Both the position numbers and the translations under genes were made by a program. Shown here in pieces: positions 25,174 through 33,635 of a stretch of DNA of 33,731 nucleotides. The DNA comes from CAG-791 sp964386925 (lineage in GTDB: Bacteria; Bacillota; Clostridia; Lachnospirales; Lachnospiraceae), in NCBI GenBank assembly GCA_964386925.1, contig CAYLUU010000013.1:1-33731 (forward strand), read 5' to 3'. Position 1 is the first letter of the stretch. The number at the start of each line of letters is the position of its first letter. Under the pieces are notes generated by a model. That model did not search any database. It saw only the letters and a list, made by a program, of their open reading frames with translations, and was not told where the DNA came from.

Positions 25174-26844
25174 ATGTCCCGTTTGGAACGCCTGCAAAAG
25201 TTAATCATTGCCCTCATTCTGCTGCTCGCATTGGTCATGACCGGCGGGATTTACCTCCTGCTGCGCGGAACCGGAGGGCGCAGCGCTTCCGCTGCCTCCG
25301 ATTCTTCCGGGACCGTATCCGCAGATTCTGCTGCTGAAGAGAGCTCTGGTGGAAACGACAATGACACGCAACTCACCGAAACGATCTCCTACTATCCTGA
25401 CAATCTGCAGCTGGGACAGAATCTCTCTGATCTGTCCTTTACCCTTCCGGATGGCGGTGATACCACACTGTCTGATCACCTTGGTGACGGCCTTTCTCTT
25501 GTCATGTTCTGGGGCAGTTGGTGCAGCTACTGCGAAGAGCAGACTGAGCTCCTGCTCTCCCTGCAGGATACCCTCTCCTCTCGCGGCATCACCGTCGTTC
25601 TCATTGACAAGATGGATCCCGAGAAGGAATCTCTTTCTGCCGCACAATCTGTGATACAGGAAAAATCCATTCCCTTTGACTGGGTCATCGATCAGGATCT
25701 CTCCGTCTATAATGAACTGGGACTGCACATCATCCCCACTACGCTCCTCCTCGATTCCGACGGCCACGTTCTGTATTGCCACGCAGGAACCATTACGAGC
25801 GCAGGCGAACTGAATGCGATGTTGGATTACGCGGAGCAAGGCGCGGATGCCCAGACACTCTCCTTCGTACAGGAACATCTGACAACTTCTGACGGCGGCG
25901 TACAGCTCCATGTACAGGCAGATTCCTCCGATTCTCCAAGCGGCCAGGATGTGTTGTCTGAAAGCCAAGGGCTTATCATGGAGTATGCTGCACTCACGCA
26001 CAATGAGGATCTCTTCACCTGTGCCTATCGCTACACTGAAGATCAATTGGAATCTGACAACGGACTCCTTCGCTGGTACGGAACCAAGACCGGCAGCACG
26101 GCACAGGTCAATGCCCTTCTGGATGACCTTCGCGTTCTGCAGGCGATGTATTCTCAGAATCAGCTCACCGGAGAATGTGAGGATGAATTGACGAAGCATG
26201 CCGCCGCCATTGCCCTGTACAACATTGACAGCGACGGCAACCTTGTGGATTTCTATACCTTTGCCGATGGCTCCAAGGCGCATCAGCTCACGATGTGCTA
26301 TGCCGACTGGGGGGCTCTCGATGTACTGGAGGAGCTGGAGCCTTATACCAAGTCATCGATCAAGGCTGCCAGAGAGATCGTAGACGGCGCTTACCTTGGC
26401 GATGCGTTTCCCTTCTACGCCAACAACTATGATTACGAGACAGATCTCTATGACACCGGCTCTCTCAATATGGCAGAGGCTATGCTGACACTCCTGCACC
26501 AGGCCGAGGCAGATTCCCTCCCGGATGCCTCCCTGCAGTGGCTGCGCACTCAGATGGCAGGTGACGGCATCTGGGCCCGCTATGACATTCAGGGCAACGT
26601 CGTTCCCGGCTATGAATATCAATCCTCCGCCATTTATGCCATTGCCGGCATGATCGCGCTGGAATGTGACGATGACGCGCTGCTGACACAGGCAGTCAGC
26701 CGGATGGAGGAATATCGCTGTTTTGATACCTCCAGTGAGCTCAACGGAGCTTTCGCTTCCTCTATGGAGGACGTTTCCTCCTTCGATCAGTGCATGGCCC
26801 TCGTGCTGTACGGGAGGCTGCAGCGACATCTGACAGAGCAATAA
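25174..26844 (+). CDS. Membrane-anchored thioredoxin-GH8 fusion protein
   Basis: A 556-residue protein. An N-terminal membrane anchor (about 9-31) and a Ser/Ala/Asp linker lead to a TlpA/redoxin domain (about 78-215), with WGSWCSYCEE (Cys117-x-x-Cys120) and cis-Pro segment IIPTTLLLD. Residues of about 230-556 form an (alpha/alpha) barrel resembling glycoside hydrolase family 8. VLSESQGLIMEYA carries the likely acid Glu263, and NALLDDLRVLQAM matches the region of the GH8 Asp signature, with the first Asp replaced by Leu. In B. subtilis YdaJ, a GH8-like protein, belongs to the ydaJKLMN cluster, which supports a role in trimming the polymer. The thioredoxin fusion is unusual. The ATG is preceded by GGAGGA. 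Confidence 0.75.
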   Translation: MSRLERLQKLIIALILLLALVMTGGIYLLLRGTGGRSASAASDSSGTVSADSAAEESSGGNDNDTQLTETISYYPDNLQLGQNLSDLSFTLPDGGDTTLSDHLGDGLSLVMFWGSWCSYCEEQTELLLSLQDTLSSRGITVVLIDKMDPEKESLSAAQSVIQEKSIPFDWVIDQDLSVYNELGLHIIPTTLLLDSDGHVLYCHAGTITSAGELNAMLDYAEQGADAQTLSFVQEHLTTSDGGVQLHVQADSSDSPSGQDVLSESQGLIMEYAALTHNEDLFTCAYRYTEDQLESDNGLLRWYGTKTGSTAQVNALLDDLRVLQAMYSQNQLTGECEDELTKHAAAIALYNIDSDGNLVDFYTFADGSKAHQLTMCYADWGALDVLEELEPYTKSSIKAAREIVDGAYLGDAFPFYANNYDYETDLYDTGSLNMAEAMLTLLHQAEADSLPDASLQWLRTQMAGDGIWARYDIQGNVVPGYEYQSSAIYAIAGMIALECDDDALLTQAVSRMEEYRCFDTSSELNGAFASSMEDVSSFDQCMALVLYGRLQRHLTEQ

Positions 26845-26925
26845 TCCTCTACTGTCGAACAGCTTTCTTTTCATTATGAGCTGCATGTATAGTATCCATA
26901 AATGTATCTATTTATCAGCCGCAAG

Positions 26926-26968
26926 CCGCATCTCGATTTTCCTGTATACACCCTCGATGTGGCCGGGC
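26926..26968. repeat. CATCTCGA hairpin upstream of the MBOAT gene
   Basis: GCCGCATCTCGA pairs imperfectly with TCGATGTGGC. The half CGCATCTCGATTTT recurs at 4972-4985 and 10917-10930. It lies just before the ribosome binding site of the MBOAT gene. Confidence 0.4.
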
Positions 26969-26982
26969 ATAGGAGATTCACC

Positions 26983-28551
26983 ATGTTATTTAACTCTCTT
27001 TCGTTTCTGATCTTCTTCCCCATCGCCGCTCTCCTGTACTATCTGGTTCCGGCGCGCTGGCGATATATCTGGCTGGTGATCATCAGCTATTTTTTCTATG
27101 CGTGCTTCTCTCCCTTCTACACGCTGCTGCTCCTTACCGACACGGTGGTGACGTATCTTGCGGCCCTCGGCATTTCCCACGCCAGGAACCGATCCGCAGA
27201 TCGCCAGGAGCATCCTGATGCGTATTCCGATGAGGCGAATCACGCTCCTTCAGTGCAAAATAACAGCCGTCCTTCCAGCCGCAGGCACAGCCTCCTCTGG
27301 CTGATTTCCGCGATGCTGATCTGCCTTGGCCTCTTGTTCTTTTTCAAATACTATGACTTTCTCGTTGGCGACATGGTGCGCGGCATTTCTGCCATTTTCC
27401 CGGAATTGATTAAGACAAGCCCTGCTCTTGCCATTGCACTCCCTGCCGGCATCTCTTTCTATACCTTCCAGTCTCTGGGTTATGTGTTCGATGTGTACAA
27501 CAGCAAATATCCTGCCGAGCGGAATCTCCTGTACTACGCTGCATTTGTATCCTTCTTCCCGCTGCTCTGCGCAGGCCCCATTGAGCGCGCACCGCACCTT
27601 GTGCCGCAGCTTCGAAAGGAGCACGCCTTCTCTCTTCACAAGATCAAGCGAGGACTTCTCCTAATGCTGTGGGGATATTTTCAGAAGCTGATCATTGCCG
27701 ACCGGGCTGCTATCCTCGTCAATGAGGTCTTCGGCAATTACGAAAGCTACGCCGGTTTCCAGCTCGTCACGGCGGCCGTACTGTTCGGCATGCAGATCTA
27801 CGGCGACTTTGCCGGCTACTCGAATCTCGCCATCGGTGCTGCCGAGGTCATGGGCTTTGATGTGTGCACGAACTTTAATACGCCGTACCTTTCTCGTTCG
27901 GTAGGAGAATTCTGGCGCAGGTGGCATATTTCTCTGTCCAGCTGGTTCCGTGACTATCTGTATTTTCCCTTAGGCGGCAGCCGCTGCAGCCGTCAGCGCA
28001 AATACCTGAACATTATGATCGTCTTCCTCGTCAGCGGGCTCTGGCATGGGGCCGGTTGGAATTTCATCATCTGGGGCGGTCTGAACGGCCTGTTCCAGGT
28101 ACTCGAGCAGCAGTTTGCCGCGCCCCGGCGCTGGCTCTGCGACAAGCTTCATATCCAGACTGAGTCGCTGGGACACAAAATCGTGCAGGTCTTTCTCACC
28201 TTCTGCCTGGTAGACTTTGCTTGGATTTTCTTCAATGCATCAGACATCCGGACAGCCTTTGGCTTCATCGGCCGCATGTTCACAACATTCGGCCTTGATA
28301 ACCTGTTCGGCAGTGCGCTCTTCCAGCTGGGGCTCTCCTCTCTGGAGATAAATATCCTGATCGCTGCTCTCCTGCTCCAGCTCGTCGTCAGCATCTGCAC
28401 CTACAAAGGAATCTGTGTGCGCGACGTCCTGACAAAGCAGGGCTTCCTTCTGCAGGATGCGGTGATTCTGACTGCAATCTTCGCCTTGCTGATCGTCGGC
28501 ATTTACGGACCGTCCTATGACGCGTCAAGTTTTATATACATGCAGTTTTAA
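26983..28551 (+). CDS. MBOAT O-acyltransferase (AlgI/DltB-like)
   Basis: A 522-residue integral membrane protein starting MLFNSLSFLIFFP, the usual beginning of AlgI/DltB-type acyltransferases. The conserved core is visible: SVGEFWRRWHISLSSWFRDY, YFPLGG, and VSGLWHGAGWNFIIWG with the presumed catalytic His355. These enzymes move acyl groups, often acetyl, across the membrane to secreted polysaccharides. The following gene encodes an SGNH-like partner, the usual arrangement (AlgI with AlgJ/AlgX, DltB with DltD). A cytosolic loop near 65-105 is longer and more polar than usual. The start at 26983 is supported by AGGAG seven bases upstream; the frame is open to 26902, but that N-terminus lies over a repeat and is unlikely. 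Confidence 0.88.
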   Translation: MLFNSLSFLIFFPIAALLYYLVPARWRYIWLVIISYFFYACFSPFYTLLLLTDTVVTYLAALGISHARNRSADRQEHPDAYSDEANHAPSVQNNSRPSSRRHSLLWLISAMLICLGLLFFFKYYDFLVGDMVRGISAIFPELIKTSPALAIALPAGISFYTFQSLGYVFDVYNSKYPAERNLLYYAAFVSFFPLLCAGPIERAPHLVPQLRKEHAFSLHKIKRGLLLMLWGYFQKLIIADRAAILVNEVFGNYESYAGFQLVTAAVLFGMQIYGDFAGYSNLAIGAAEVMGFDVCTNFNTPYLSRSVGEFWRRWHISLSSWFRDYLYFPLGGSRCSRQRKYLNIMIVFLVSGLWHGAGWNFIIWGGLNGLFQVLEQQFAAPRRWLCDKLHIQTESLGHKIVQVFLTFCLVDFAWIFFNASDIRTAFGFIGRMFTTFGLDNLFGSALFQLGLSSLEINILIAALLLQLVVSICTYKGICVRDVLTKQGFLLQDAVILTAIFALLIVGIYGPSYDASSFIYMQF

Positions 28552-28552
28552 T

Positions 28553-28636
28553 GACACCAGGGTCACAAGGTCCAAAGCTCCGATGAGAGCTTGCTCTCGT
28601 GAGGAACTTAGACCTTGGGACCCGCCAAATGGTGTG
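28553..28636. repeat. Nested hairpin repeat after the MBOAT gene
   Basis: ACACC (28554-28558) pairs with GGTGT (28631-28635), GGGTCACAAGGTC (28560-28572) with GACCTTGGGACCC (28611-28623), and GAGAGC with GCTCTC around TT (28585-28598). The apical part is related to 4851-4893 read on the other strand. Confidence 0.65.
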
Positions 28637-28668
28637 CTAAGGAAACGCTTTAATCAGCGTTTCCCTAA
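28637..28668. repeat. 32-nt palindromic repeat, copy 2
   Basis: Identical to 8641-8672. It lies between the MBOAT stop and the next start, directly beside another nested hairpin, inside what should be one transcript. Confidence 0.8.
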
Positions 28669-28695
28669 GCAAACACCTTGAGAGGAATACACGAC

Positions 28696-30693
28696 ATGAA
28701 ACGCTTTCTGACGATTGTTCTGCGAATCGGACTCTTTCTGGTCCTGTTCTGCGGCATCTTCTATCTGGTCGACCAGACGCTCCAGTTCAAATACGAGGAC
28801 GGTGTCACACCGATGGAGGACTTCTACTCCTATCCGGATGACAGTATCGATGTGCTCCTCCTCGGGAGTTCACACATGGGTGTCAACGTCGACACCACCA
28901 TTCTCTACAATGACTACGGGATCGCGAGCTACAAGCTCTGGGGCTCTACCCAGCCAATCTGGAACTCCTACTACAACCTGGTCGAAGCACTGAAAACGCA
29001 GCATCCAAAGGTGGTCGTTCTGGAGGCCCTGACGCTTTCCCACACTACGGAATACTATGAGTATGCCAATGCGGTTAAGAACACCATGGGCCTTCGCTGG
29101 TCCCGGAACAAGGTGGACGCAATTCTTGCCTCCTATGAGCCGGAGCAGCTGGCAAGCGCCTTCTTCCCTCTCTCGCAGTACCACAGTCGCTATAACGAGC
29201 TCGAGGAAGAAGATTTCTCCCATTATTTCTGGAACAACACGGTCAGCGGACACAATACCCAGGACTGGGACGCCGTTGCCGTTATGGATGAGCCTTCCGA
29301 CACCGACGAAAGGCTCCCTCTCGGCGACAAACAGCTTAAGTATCTGAAGAAGATCATTTACCTGTGCGAGAAAAATGACATTCCGCTCCTCGTCATGACC
29401 GCTCCGTACACTGCTCCCGATGAGGAACGTGCCAGACTGAACACCGTGAATGATTACCTCACGGAAGAAGGAATCGATCAGCTGGACTGCCTGACGAATT
29501 ATGAAGAATACGGTTTTGACTTTTCTTCTGATTTCGGCGATACCGCAGGTCATCTGAACAGCACCGGCTGTGCGAAGCTGACAGCGATCCTCGGCGAATA
29601 CTTAAAGGAGCATTACGACCTGCCGGAGCGCAGCGATGAGCCGCTCTTTTCCACCAATCAGCCAAGTGATGCCGCCTATGTACTGGACAGCACCTTCACC
29701 GGCAACGGCGAGACGGACTTCATCGATACGAACCAAAAGCTCTATTCCAGTGACAGAGACTGGACAATCTACGCCCGTTTCGGAACGCACAGCGCCAGTG
29801 AGGACAGGACTTTGTTCTCCTGCTTCAGCGAGGCAGAGCCTTACCATGGTCTGGTGGTTCGCCTTTCGGACAACAATCAGCTCGATGTTGTGGTCGGCGA
29901 CAACTACCCGATCAAGGTCGATCTCCCCGCTCTTCCGCAGAAGGACGAGGCTACTCTTGCCATTGTGAAAAATGGCAACAAGTACACCATTTACCTGGAA
30001 GGGCAGAAAATCACCTCCGTGGAGAGCTCCTGCGATACCTACAGCGGTACACTTCTCATCGGGGCAGAGCGGATGTCCAACAATACTCTTGGACGTCTGA
30101 GCGCCGTCACCGTTGACAAATTCGAACTGTACTACACGGCTAAATCCGATTCCGAGGCCAAGGCCTGGACCAAGGAAAACCGCTACGTGCCGCCTCGCGA
30201 AGAGCAGCTGTCCTCCCTGCAGGAGGAATACAACGGCATCACATCCTACACACTGGAAAAGCGTTTCACCGGCGACGGCGAGACCTGTGTGGATACCGGC
30301 GTGCAGCTCTATGCTGATCCGGATGCCTCCTGGACTCTCACGGCTGACATTGTCATCGACGATAATGACGGCACCTATCTCTCCTGCTTCAACGAAGAGA
30401 CGGATGCCTACAGCGGACTCCTCGTCCGCAAGTCACAGAATACTCTGTCCGTCCAGATCGGAGGCGGCGGCTATCTCAGCACGCTCGTCTACCCCGGCGA
30501 TCAGAACACGCTCACCATCCAGAAGACCGGCAGCACCTACATCGTCAAGCTGAACGATGAGACGATCGGCACACTGGAGTACACCTGCGATCCCTATTAC
30601 GGAACGCTCCTGATTGACGCAGAACGCGGCTACGACCTCGAGCCCTTCCGCTACTCCACCTTCACGGTAAATGCACTCACCGTGGAACCGTGA
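28696..30693 (+). CDS. SGNH-like acyl-modification protein with two lectin-like domains
   Basis: A 665-residue protein. The N-terminal membrane anchor (about 4-24) is followed by an SGNH/DltD-AlgX-like domain (about 40-315) with LLLGSSHMGVN (Ser58/Ser59, presumed nucleophile) and DTAGHLNSTG (Asp282, His286). Two homologous beta-sandwich domains follow, of the LamG/concanavalin kind, beginning near 331 (FTGNGETDFIDT) and 520 (FTGDGETCVDTG). Each contains a GLVVR or GLLVR strand. It is the expected partner of the MBOAT protein, placing acyl groups on the exported polymer, with the lectin domains holding the glycan; this role is inferred from context. The start has GAGAGG ten bases upstream. A TTG at 28678 is the less likely alternative. 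Confidence 0.78.
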   Translation: MKRFLTIVLRIGLFLVLFCGIFYLVDQTLQFKYEDGVTPMEDFYSYPDDSIDVLLLGSSHMGVNVDTTILYNDYGIASYKLWGSTQPIWNSYYNLVEALKTQHPKVVVLEALTLSHTTEYYEYANAVKNTMGLRWSRNKVDAILASYEPEQLASAFFPLSQYHSRYNELEEEDFSHYFWNNTVSGHNTQDWDAVAVMDEPSDTDERLPLGDKQLKYLKKIIYLCEKNDIPLLVMTAPYTAPDEERARLNTVNDYLTEEGIDQLDCLTNYEEYGFDFSSDFGDTAGHLNSTGCAKLTAILGEYLKEHYDLPERSDEPLFSTNQPSDAAYVLDSTFTGNGETDFIDTNQKLYSSDRDWTIYARFGTHSASEDRTLFSCFSEAEPYHGLVVRLSDNNQLDVVVGDNYPIKVDLPALPQKDEATLAIVKNGNKYTIYLEGQKITSVESSCDTYSGTLLIGAERMSNNTLGRLSAVTVDKFELYYTAKSDSEAKAWTKENRYVPPREEQLSSLQEEYNGITSYTLEKRFTGDGETCVDTGVQLYADPDASWTLTADIVIDDNDGTYLSCFNEETDAYSGLLVRKSQNTLSVQIGGGGYLSTLVYPGDQNTLTIQKTGSTYIVKLNDETIGTLEYTCDPYYGTLLIDAERGYDLEPFRYSTFTVNALTVEP

Positions 30694-30717
30694 TCTTGCG
30701 GAATACTTCATGATGTT

Positions 30718-30770
30718 GGGGTCAAACTCCTTAAGAGCGCAAACTCTAAGCGGAGTTTTATTGGGTCCCT
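30718..30770 (+). terminator. Probable intrinsic terminator after the SGNH-like gene
   Basis: AAACTCC (30724-30730) pairs with GGAGTTT (30752-30758), with an inner AGAG/CTCT pair, followed by a short T-rich stretch (TTTTATT). GGGTC and GGGTCCC flank it, as GGGTC...GGGACCC flanks the hairpin at 28560-28623, so it may be a repeat-derived terminator. It lies 24 bp after the stop codon. Confidence 0.55.
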
Positions 30771-30932
30771 AGTACAGCGTTTGCAAAATAACTAGCCAGA
30801 TAACGCAGAATGATTTTCGGAGAGTGCGCATCAAAAAACGTAGGCGTAGCGGGCTACGCTGAGGATTTTTGTTGCGGGCTATCCGGAAATCAGGCAAGTT
30901 AATATGGCTAGTTATTTAAAAATCGCTGTACT
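30771..30932. repeat. 162-nt giant inverted repeat
   Basis: Outer arms AGTACAGCG (30771-30779) and CGCTGTACT (30924-30932) are followed by AATAACTAGCCA (30787-30798) and TGGCTAGTTATT (30905-30916). A long inner stem (GATTTTCGGAGAG...CGCA against TGCGGGCTATCCGGAAATC) leads to an apical GCGTAG/CTACGC hairpin. The right arm contains the in-frame ATG at 30904 of the next reading frame. Confidence 0.8.
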
Positions 30933-30966
30933 AGTATCATTACTGTTGCATCGAAAGGTTTTTCAC

Positions 30967-32787
30967 ATGCTTCACCGAAATACAGGCAACGATATCAAGC
31001 GTTCCCGAAAAGCGGCGCCTTTACGGGAGGCACATGAATTTCACCGTCAATGCCTTCTATTGCAGGAGCGCATTCTCGCCCAAAGGCTTTCTCCGGTTCC
31101 GGGCGGCCGCTATGTTGTTTTCCTCTCTTTTACCGATGGAACCAAACGCGCCGATGTGGTACATGGCACAGGAAGTGATCTCAAGGCAGCATTTGAGGAT
31201 GCAATCCGGCAGGCTCTGCACGTTCACAGACTGCTCCTGCATCCCGCACTCTGGATTAAGGCCGACGTCGTGACCGAATGTGTTCCTGCAACCGCTGCGC
31301 AGCTGGGGTATATGATCCGGGAATCTGGCTACCATGAATTCTTCCGTTACAGCATTTCACTCGATGCGAATCTGGAACAGGCGTTTCTGGAGGAGGAACT
31401 GAACGGGGCGAAGATTCTGGATTATAAGAACGGTTGTTTATCGTTGGAGGATTTGAACCGATACCTTACAAAGGCAAAGCGGCAGACAGTGCAGCAGCTG
31501 CCGGAGCAGTATGTACTGTTCTCGACACAGGGGTGGCTCCTCGAGAGAAGCGATTCTCCGTTCCCTGCCGAATCCGGAAGTCCGGATTCCCGTCAGAGCA
31601 CCGGACAAACTTCCGGCACAGATTCCGGCCGTTATCATATTCTGCCGCTCTATCCTGAGGATCCGGAACGTGGACGCCGTCGGTACAACGCTCTCCCGCC
31701 CTCCGTAATCCGGCCCATTCTGGAGCTTGCCACCGACTGGCTATCCCGCCAGGTACAGCCGGACGGCTCTTTTCACTATGGCTATTATCCGCGATTCGAC
31801 AACGACATTGCCGGCTACAACTGCATGCGGCATGCCAGCACGATCTGGAGCCTCCTGTGTCAGTACCGCCTGTCCGGACGCAAAGACATTCTCGAACTTG
31901 CTCACCGCACCATTCAGTATCTTCTGCAGAATGCCGTGGTCTGGCAGAACGAAGAAACTGCCTACCTATCTGAGCCAACTGCGGGTGAAATTAAACTGGG
32001 CGGAAATGGGGTTTTAATTCTCGCAATGACGGAGTATATGGAAGCGATTGAATGCAAGGATGCTCCTGCACATGCATCTGTCGATGAATATGTCCGCATC
32101 TGTCGTGCCCTGGGCGAGGGAATTCTCGCACTTCAGGATGCAGGGACCGGAGAATTCTATCATGTTCTGCATGCGGCGGACTTCTCCCGTAAGGAACGGT
32201 GCCGCACAGTCTACTATGATGGCGAGGCAACCTATGCACTGTGCAGGCTCTACCGACTGACCGGGGAGAAACGATGGCTGCAGGCCGCTATGCTCTCTGC
32301 CGATCATTTCATTGCTGCCGACTATACACAGCATCAGGATCATTGGGTTGCCTATGCAATGAAGGAGCTCACCTGGGTCGTTCGACGGGATGATTATGAT
32401 GCCTTTGCCCTGCAGAATGCCCAGCGGAATCTCGATTTTCTGTACCACCGGGAGACGACCTATCACACCTTTCTGGAACTGCTCATGGTCACCTTTGAGG
32501 CCTACGAGCATATTCAGGCAGTGAACCCTGCTCTCCCTTATCTGCAGGAATTCGATCTTCCTTACTTCCTGTCCACCATCCGCGTAAGGGCAGACCGCAT
32601 GTTGAATGGATTCTTCTTCCCGGAGTATGCCATGTACATGCGTGCGCCGCAGAAGATTCTCGGCTCGTTCATGGTGCGGCACGACGGCTTTCGCGTTCGG
32701 ATTGATGACGTACAGCACAACATCGGCGGTTTCTACCTCTACTGCCGGCACTACGAACAGCTGGTGAAACTCGGAATGCAGCCGTGA
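30967..32787 (+). CDS. (alpha/alpha)-barrel protein of unknown function
   Basis: About 606 residues without signal peptide or membrane helix, so probably cytosolic. The N-terminal ~200 residues (PGGRYVVFLSFTDGTKRADV, then a helical part) are not recognised. A polar, Ser/Gly-rich linker follows, then a helical-hairpin barrel from about 235 to the end, with turns such as YNCMRHASTIWSLL, LGGNGVLILAMTEY and YYDGEATYALCRLY. These resemble six-hairpin glycosidases and epimerases. No catalytic pair can be named with confidence. As the last plus-strand gene of the locus it may process sugar precursors or fragments. The start at 30967 (AAAGG eight bases upstream) is preferred over ATG 30904, which lies inside the inverted repeat. 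Confidence 0.6.
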   Translation: MLHRNTGNDIKRSRKAAPLREAHEFHRQCLLLQERILAQRLSPVPGGRYVVFLSFTDGTKRADVVHGTGSDLKAAFEDAIRQALHVHRLLLHPALWIKADVVTECVPATAAQLGYMIRESGYHEFFRYSISLDANLEQAFLEEELNGAKILDYKNGCLSLEDLNRYLTKAKRQTVQQLPEQYVLFSTQGWLLERSDSPFPAESGSPDSRQSTGQTSGTDSGRYHILPLYPEDPERGRRRYNALPPSVIRPILELATDWLSRQVQPDGSFHYGYYPRFDNDIAGYNCMRHASTIWSLLCQYRLSGRKDILELAHRTIQYLLQNAVVWQNEETAYLSEPTAGEIKLGGNGVLILAMTEYMEAIECKDAPAHASVDEYVRICRALGEGILALQDAGTGEFYHVLHAADFSRKERCRTVYYDGEATYALCRLYRLTGEKRWLQAAMLSADHFIAADYTQHQDHWVAYAMKELTWVVRRDDYDAFALQNAQRNLDFLYHRETTYHTFLELLMVTFEAYEHIQAVNPALPYLQEFDLPYFLSTIRVRADRMLNGFFFPEYAMYMRAPQKILGSFMVRHDGFRVRIDDVQHNIGGFYLYCRHYEQLVKLGMQP

Positions 32788-32832
32788 TAAAACGTTCTCT
32801 TCGTTATCAGACAGTTCAGAGCCTAATTTGCG

Positions 32833-32877
32833 CAAAACGAGCGGGTAATGTTGGGTTTACATTACTCGCTCGTTTTG
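32833..32877. terminator. Bidirectional terminator between convergent genes
   Basis: A 19-bp stem with one mismatch (32833-32851 and 32859-32877), beginning CAAAACGAGCG and ending CGCTCGTTTTG, has a 7-nt loop. It separates the end of the polysaccharide locus from the convergent marR-like gene. Its left flank (TTCAGAGCCTAATTTGCGCAAAA) resembles the CATTCGCAAAATCGC repeat family. Confidence 0.8.
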
Positions 32878-32901
32878 TTGAAGGATCTTCTATAATCACG
32901 A

Positions 32902-33384
32902 TCACTTTGCAGTTGATGCATTGCTCTGCTGCCGTTTGATCCGGTCGTCCATCTTGATCTCCGGCATCAACTCCGTGTCGATAACGTTCAACATCTTCTC
33001 CAATGTGGTCAGCTCCTCCTTTGTGAAGCGGCTTTCGCAGCGCTCGACAATTGTCTGAAGGTAGCTGATGTTGATGCGGTTATAATCCATGAATTTCTGT
33101 GTCGGATGCAGGTGAAAGGTTCGTTTATCCTCCTCGGAGCGAACCTTTGTCAGGTAGCCCTTACGGATCATACTATTGATACGGACTGCAGCATTCGGAC
33201 TGGAGATTCCCATCATTTCCGAGAACTCTGTGACCGTCGGCTCATGCATGGCATAGATAACCTCCATACTAAAGGCCTCCACCGCCGTTAATGTCGCCTC
33301 TCTTGCATCGAACCGCGGCATGATCTGCATATAGAAATGCAGCCGCAGGCCGCTGTACACCTTATTCAAAGCATCCGCCAGCAT
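32902..33384 (-). CDS. MarR-family transcriptional regulator
   Basis: A 160-residue protein with the winged helix-turn-helix of the MarR family: TVTEFSEMMGISSPNAAVRINSMIRKGYL is the recognition part, followed by a wing with the typical SEEDKRTFHLHPTQ. N- and C-terminal helices for dimerisation flank it, and the C-terminus is a basic tail. It probably binds a palindrome near its own promoter, but none was identified with confidence. The ATG at 33384 has a GGGGGG ribosome binding site five bases upstream; a TTG at 33435 is in frame but lacks support. It converges on the polysaccharide locus and could regulate it or something beyond the window. Confidence 0.85.
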   Translation of the reverse strand: MLADALNKVYSGLRLHFYMQIMPRFDAREATLTAVEAFSMEVIYAMHEPTVTEFSEMMGISSPNAAVRINSMIRKGYLTKVRSEEDKRTFHLHPTQKFMDYNRINISYLQTIVERCESRFTKEELTTLEKMLNVIDTELMPEIKMDDRIKRQQSNASTAK

Positions 33385-33437
33385 TGTATCCCCCCTGTCT
33401 AACCAACATACCGCGTTACGATTCAGCCATAACAAAG

Positions 33438-33462
33438 CCCCGGAGGAAATGATCCACCGGGG
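33438..33462 (-). terminator. Hairpin upstream of the MarR gene, likely terminator
   Basis: CCCCGGAGGA and TCCACCGGGG form a 10-bp stem with one A-A mismatch and a 5-nt loop. On the minus strand it is followed by CTTTGTT. It probably ends a minus-strand gene lying beyond the window's right side. Confidence 0.5.
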
Positions 33463-33482
33463 TGAATAAGGTAAGTATACCG

Positions 33483-33635
33483 CATCTGGTTAGCACATGT
33501 CGAATAAAAGGTGAATTGACTGCTTGCAGGCATATTCACCTTTTTATTCGACATGTGGCCAAAGCTCGAAGAGCTTCTGGCCAGCCGCATCACGGATTTG
33601 CGTCAGCAAATTCGGGATCCGCTGCTAACCAGATG
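33483..33635. repeat. Cloverleaf-like intergenic element
   Basis: A perfect 13-bp closing stem, CATCTGGTTAGCA (33483-33495) with TGCTAACCAGATG (33623-33635), encloses three hairpins. The first has 21-bp arms (33496-33516 and 33534-33555, one bulge). The second pairs TGGCCA.AAGCTC with GAGCTT.TGGCCA (33556-33583). The third pairs ATTTGC with GCAAAT within CGGAT...ATCCG (about 33593-33622). No tRNA features such as the T-loop or an anticodon are present. Confidence 0.8.

Noticed and set aside
33483..33635. tRNA or tmRNA gene
   Set aside because: The fold is cloverleaf-like, but there is no T-loop GTTCRA sequence, no acceptor CCA context and no anticodon arm of the right size.
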